Shown here in pieces: positions 6,148-7,449 of a stretch of DNA of 7,449 nt. Both the position numbers and the translations under genes were made by a program. Positions within the stretch are counted from its first letter, which is position 1; every line of letters starts with the position of its first letter. Source of the DNA: Actinomycetes bacterium (GTDB taxonomy: Bacteria; Actinomycetota; Actinomycetes; Actinomycetales; Cellulomonadaceae). The notes under the pieces were generated by a model that did no database searches, was not told where the DNA came from, and saw nothing but the letters and a program-made list of their open reading frames with translations. Location: assembly GCA_023462275.1 (NCBI GenBank), contig JAEWYD010000002.1, positions 1-7,449 of the forward strand, in the 5' to 3' direction.

Positions 6148-6181
6148 ACGGGGCCACCCACCGCACGGTGGGTGGCCCCGT
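6148..6181 (+). terminator. Perfect 15-bp hairpin after GH6 gene
   Basis: 6148-6162 (ACGGGGCCACCCACC) is fully complementary to 6167-6181, with a GCAC loop, and starts 14 nt after the stop codon. Only two T residues follow. It is a strong terminator-like structure that probably separates the GH6 and LPMO transcripts. Confidence 0.8.
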
Positions 6182-6268
6182 TCGCATCTGCGGCGCGGGT
6201 GGCGGGTGCGGGCCGGGCCGCACGCCGCGACGCACGGAGCGCCGGGTAATGCACGGTGATCATCGGGT

Positions 6269-6279
6269 TAAACGGTTCG
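6269..6279 (+). promoter_or_regulatory. AACGGTT element, site C (upstream of LPMO)
   Basis: TAAACGGTTCG, the same 11 bases as before GH6. The AACGGTT core ends 94 nt before the LPMO start codon and sits in a short AT-richer patch (6246-6278). It is a candidate operator or core promoter element. There is no CelR-like box here. Confidence 0.55.
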
Positions 6280-6320
6280 GGCCGGTGCCGCCTCCGCCGG
6301 CGCGTGTGACGGTCGTGAGG

Positions 6321-6342
6321 CGCCCGGCACCGGGGCCGGGCG
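6321..6342 (+). other. Hairpin in the LPMO 5' leader
   Basis: CGCCCGGC (6321-6328) pairs perfectly with GCCGGGCG (6335-6342) across a six-base loop, ACCGGG. It ends 14 nt before the Shine-Dalgarno of the LPMO gene. If the promoter lies near 6270, the structure is in the mRNA leader, where it could protect the transcript or affect initiation. No riboswitch family is recognised. Confidence 0.4.
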
Positions 6343-6371
6343 GCTCGCACCACTTCAGGAGGCAATCCAAC

Positions 6372-7427
6372 ATGTCCACACGCACGCGCCTGCGCCGGTG
6401 GGCGCTGGCAGTCTCGGCCGCGCTCGTCGCGACCCCGCTCGTGGTGGCCACGCTCGCCACCCCCGCGACCGCCCACGGCTCCGTGACCGACCCGCCCACC
6501 CGCAACTACGGGTGCTGGGAGCGGTGGGGCGACGACCACCTGAACCCCGCCATGGCGGAGCTCGACCCCATGTGCTGGAAGGCCTTCCAGGCCGACCCGA
6601 ACGCCATGTGGAACTGGAACGGCTTGTTCCGCGAGAACGTCGGCGGCCGCCACGAGGAGGTCATCCCGGACGGCCAGCTCTGCAGCGGCGGACTCACGCA
6701 GAACGGCCGCTACGCCGCGATGGACACCCCCGGCCCGTGGAAGGCGACGCCCGTCGCAGAGAAGTTCACGCTGACGCTCACGGACAGCGCCAAGCACGGC
6801 GCAGACTACCTGCGCGTCTACGTCTCCAAGCCCGGCTACGACCCGCTGACCGAGCCGCTCGGCTGGGACGACATCACGCTCGTCAAGGAGACCGGCCGCT
6901 ACGGCACCACCGGGCTGTACCAGACCGACGTCGACCTCACCGGCCGGTCCGGGCGCGCCGTCCTCTTCACGATCTGGCAGGCCAGCCACCTCGATCAGCC
7001 GTACTACCTGTGCAGCGACATCACCATCGGCGGCCAGCCGGACCCCGACCCGACGCCGACGCCCGACCCGACGCCGACGCCTGACCCCACCCCGACGCCT
7101 GACCCCACCCCGACGCCGGACCCCACCCCGACGCCGGACCCGACGCCTCAGCCCGGCTCGTGCAGCGCCGCGGTGACCGTCGTCAACAGCTGGGGCTCCG
7201 GCTACCAGGCCGCCGTCACCGTGACGGCGGGCAGCAGCGCCATCTCCGGCTGGAGGGTGACCGTCGGCGGTGCCACCGTCACGCAGGCCTGGAACGGGTC
7301 GCTGTCCGGCAGCACCATCACGAACGCCGCCTGGAACGGCAGCGTCGCCGCCGGCACGTCGACCACCGCCGGCTTCATCGGCAGCGGCAGCCCGAGCGGC
7401 CTCACGGCCACCTGCACCGCCAGCTGA
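6372..7427 (+). CDS. Secreted AA10 lytic polysaccharide monooxygenase with CBM2
   Basis: A 351-residue copper enzyme that oxidatively breaks chains on crystalline polysaccharide, most likely cellulose. Start ATG has AGGAGG (6357-6362) at 9 nt. Signal peptide 1-34 ends PATA, exposing His35 as mature His1, which with His142 (in SAKHGADY) forms the copper brace. AA10 domain 35-221: HGSVTDPPTRNYGCW, DPMCWKAF, NAMWNWNGL, IPDGQLCSGG, LGWDDI, IWQASHLDQPYYLCSD. Tyr212 probably takes the axial copper position. These motifs recall the Streptomyces coelicolor LPMO10B group, which oxidises cellulose at C1 and C4; regiospecificity here is inferred. Linker about 224-262 is built of TPTPDP repeats. CBM2 about 263-351, with Cys264/348 and face Trp 274, 307, 321. 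In-frame ATGs at 6168 and 6249 lack a ribosome site and would bury the signal peptide. An electron donor is not encoded in the window. Confidence 0.96.
   Translation: MSTRTRLRRWALAVSAALVATPLVVATLATPATAHGSVTDPPTRNYGCWERWGDDHLNPAMAELDPMCWKAFQADPNAMWNWNGLFRENVGGRHEEVIPDGQLCSGGLTQNGRYAAMDTPGPWKATPVAEKFTLTLTDSAKHGADYLRVYVSKPGYDPLTEPLGWDDITLVKETGRYGTTGLYQTDVDLTGRSGRAVLFTIWQASHLDQPYYLCSDITIGGQPDPDPTPTPDPTPTPDPTPTPDPTPTPDPTPTPDPTPQPGSCSAAVTVVNSWGSGYQAAVTVTAGSSAISGWRVTVGGATVTQAWNGSLSGSTITNAAWNGSVAAGTSTTAGFIGSGSPSGLTATCTAS
7047..7154 (+). repeat. Six-copy 18-bp linker repeat in LPMO gene
   Basis: Six 18-bp units start at 7047, 7065, 7083, 7101, 7119 and 7137, each encoding DPTPTP (the last DPTPQP). 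Units 4 and 5 are identical and unit 3 differs by one base, which suggests recent unit duplication. They encode the linker between the AA10 and CBM2 modules. Confidence 0.9.
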
Positions 7428-7449
7428 CCAGTCCGCCGGCGACCCGGAC

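Noticed and set aside
968..6235. Open frame of over 1,700 codons on the minus strand opposite four genes
   Set aside because: It is an artefact of G/C-rich third positions. The product is an Arg/Gly/Ala-rich string with no domain, and the plus strand carries clear catalytic motifs throughout.
6281..6300. GCCGG/CCGGC inverted repeat in the LPMO leader
   Set aside because: Only five base pairs with a long loop; common in DNA of this composition.
7047..7154. Possible CRISPR-like array
   Set aside because: The repeats abut without spacers and encode the in-frame linker of the LPMO.
7428..7449. Search for a terminator after the LPMO gene
   Set aside because: Only 22 bases remain and no stem can be closed within the window.

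Overview
The window is very GC-rich DNA with strong third-position G/C bias. It encodes secreted multimodular cellulases with CBM2 modules, Pro-Thr linkers and FnIII repeats. That combination points to a cellulolytic actinobacterium of the Cellulomonas type. The GH6 catalytic domain resembles, from memory, the Cellulomonas fimi cellobiohydrolase CbhA/Cel6B. No species is claimed.

Layout. (1) 904 to 1, minus strand, running off the left edge: a LacI-type sugar-sensor protein that has no N-terminal helix-turn-helix. (2) 905-1258: a divergent regulatory region with candidate promoters in both directions, two copies of an AACGGTT element, a CGAAAG triplet and an AT-rich palindrome. (3) 1259-2311, plus: a LacI/GalR repressor with a normal N-terminal HTH. 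(4) 2435-3583, plus: a secreted GH12 endoglucanase with a Thr-Pro linker and CBM2. (5) 3584-3865: terminator hairpin, a five-copy 11-bp tandem repeat, a CelR/CebR-like palindrome and another AACGGTT element. (6) 3866-6133, plus: a secreted GH6 exo-cellulase with two FnIII domains and CBM2. (7) 6134-6371: perfect terminator hairpin, AACGGTT element and a 5'-leader hairpin. (8) 6372-7427, plus: a secreted AA10 copper LPMO with a TPTPDP-repeat linker and CBM2.

How they fit together. The three enzymes form a compact crystalline-cellulose toolkit: an internal-cutting hydrolase, a chain-end processive hydrolase and an oxidative chain-breaker, each tethered to cellulose by a CBM2. The genes look monocistronic: a hairpin follows each of the first two enzyme genes, and each enzyme gene has its own upstream region. 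The most notable signal is a 7-bp core, AACGGTT, that occurs exactly five times in the window on either strand. Two copies lie in the divergent region and one lies 94-125 nt upstream of each enzyme start, one of these overlapping the repressor's stop codon. I infer a local regulon, probably run by the plus-strand LacI protein. A CelR/CebR-type box in front of GH6 suggests a second, global layer of cello-oligosaccharide control on that gene only.
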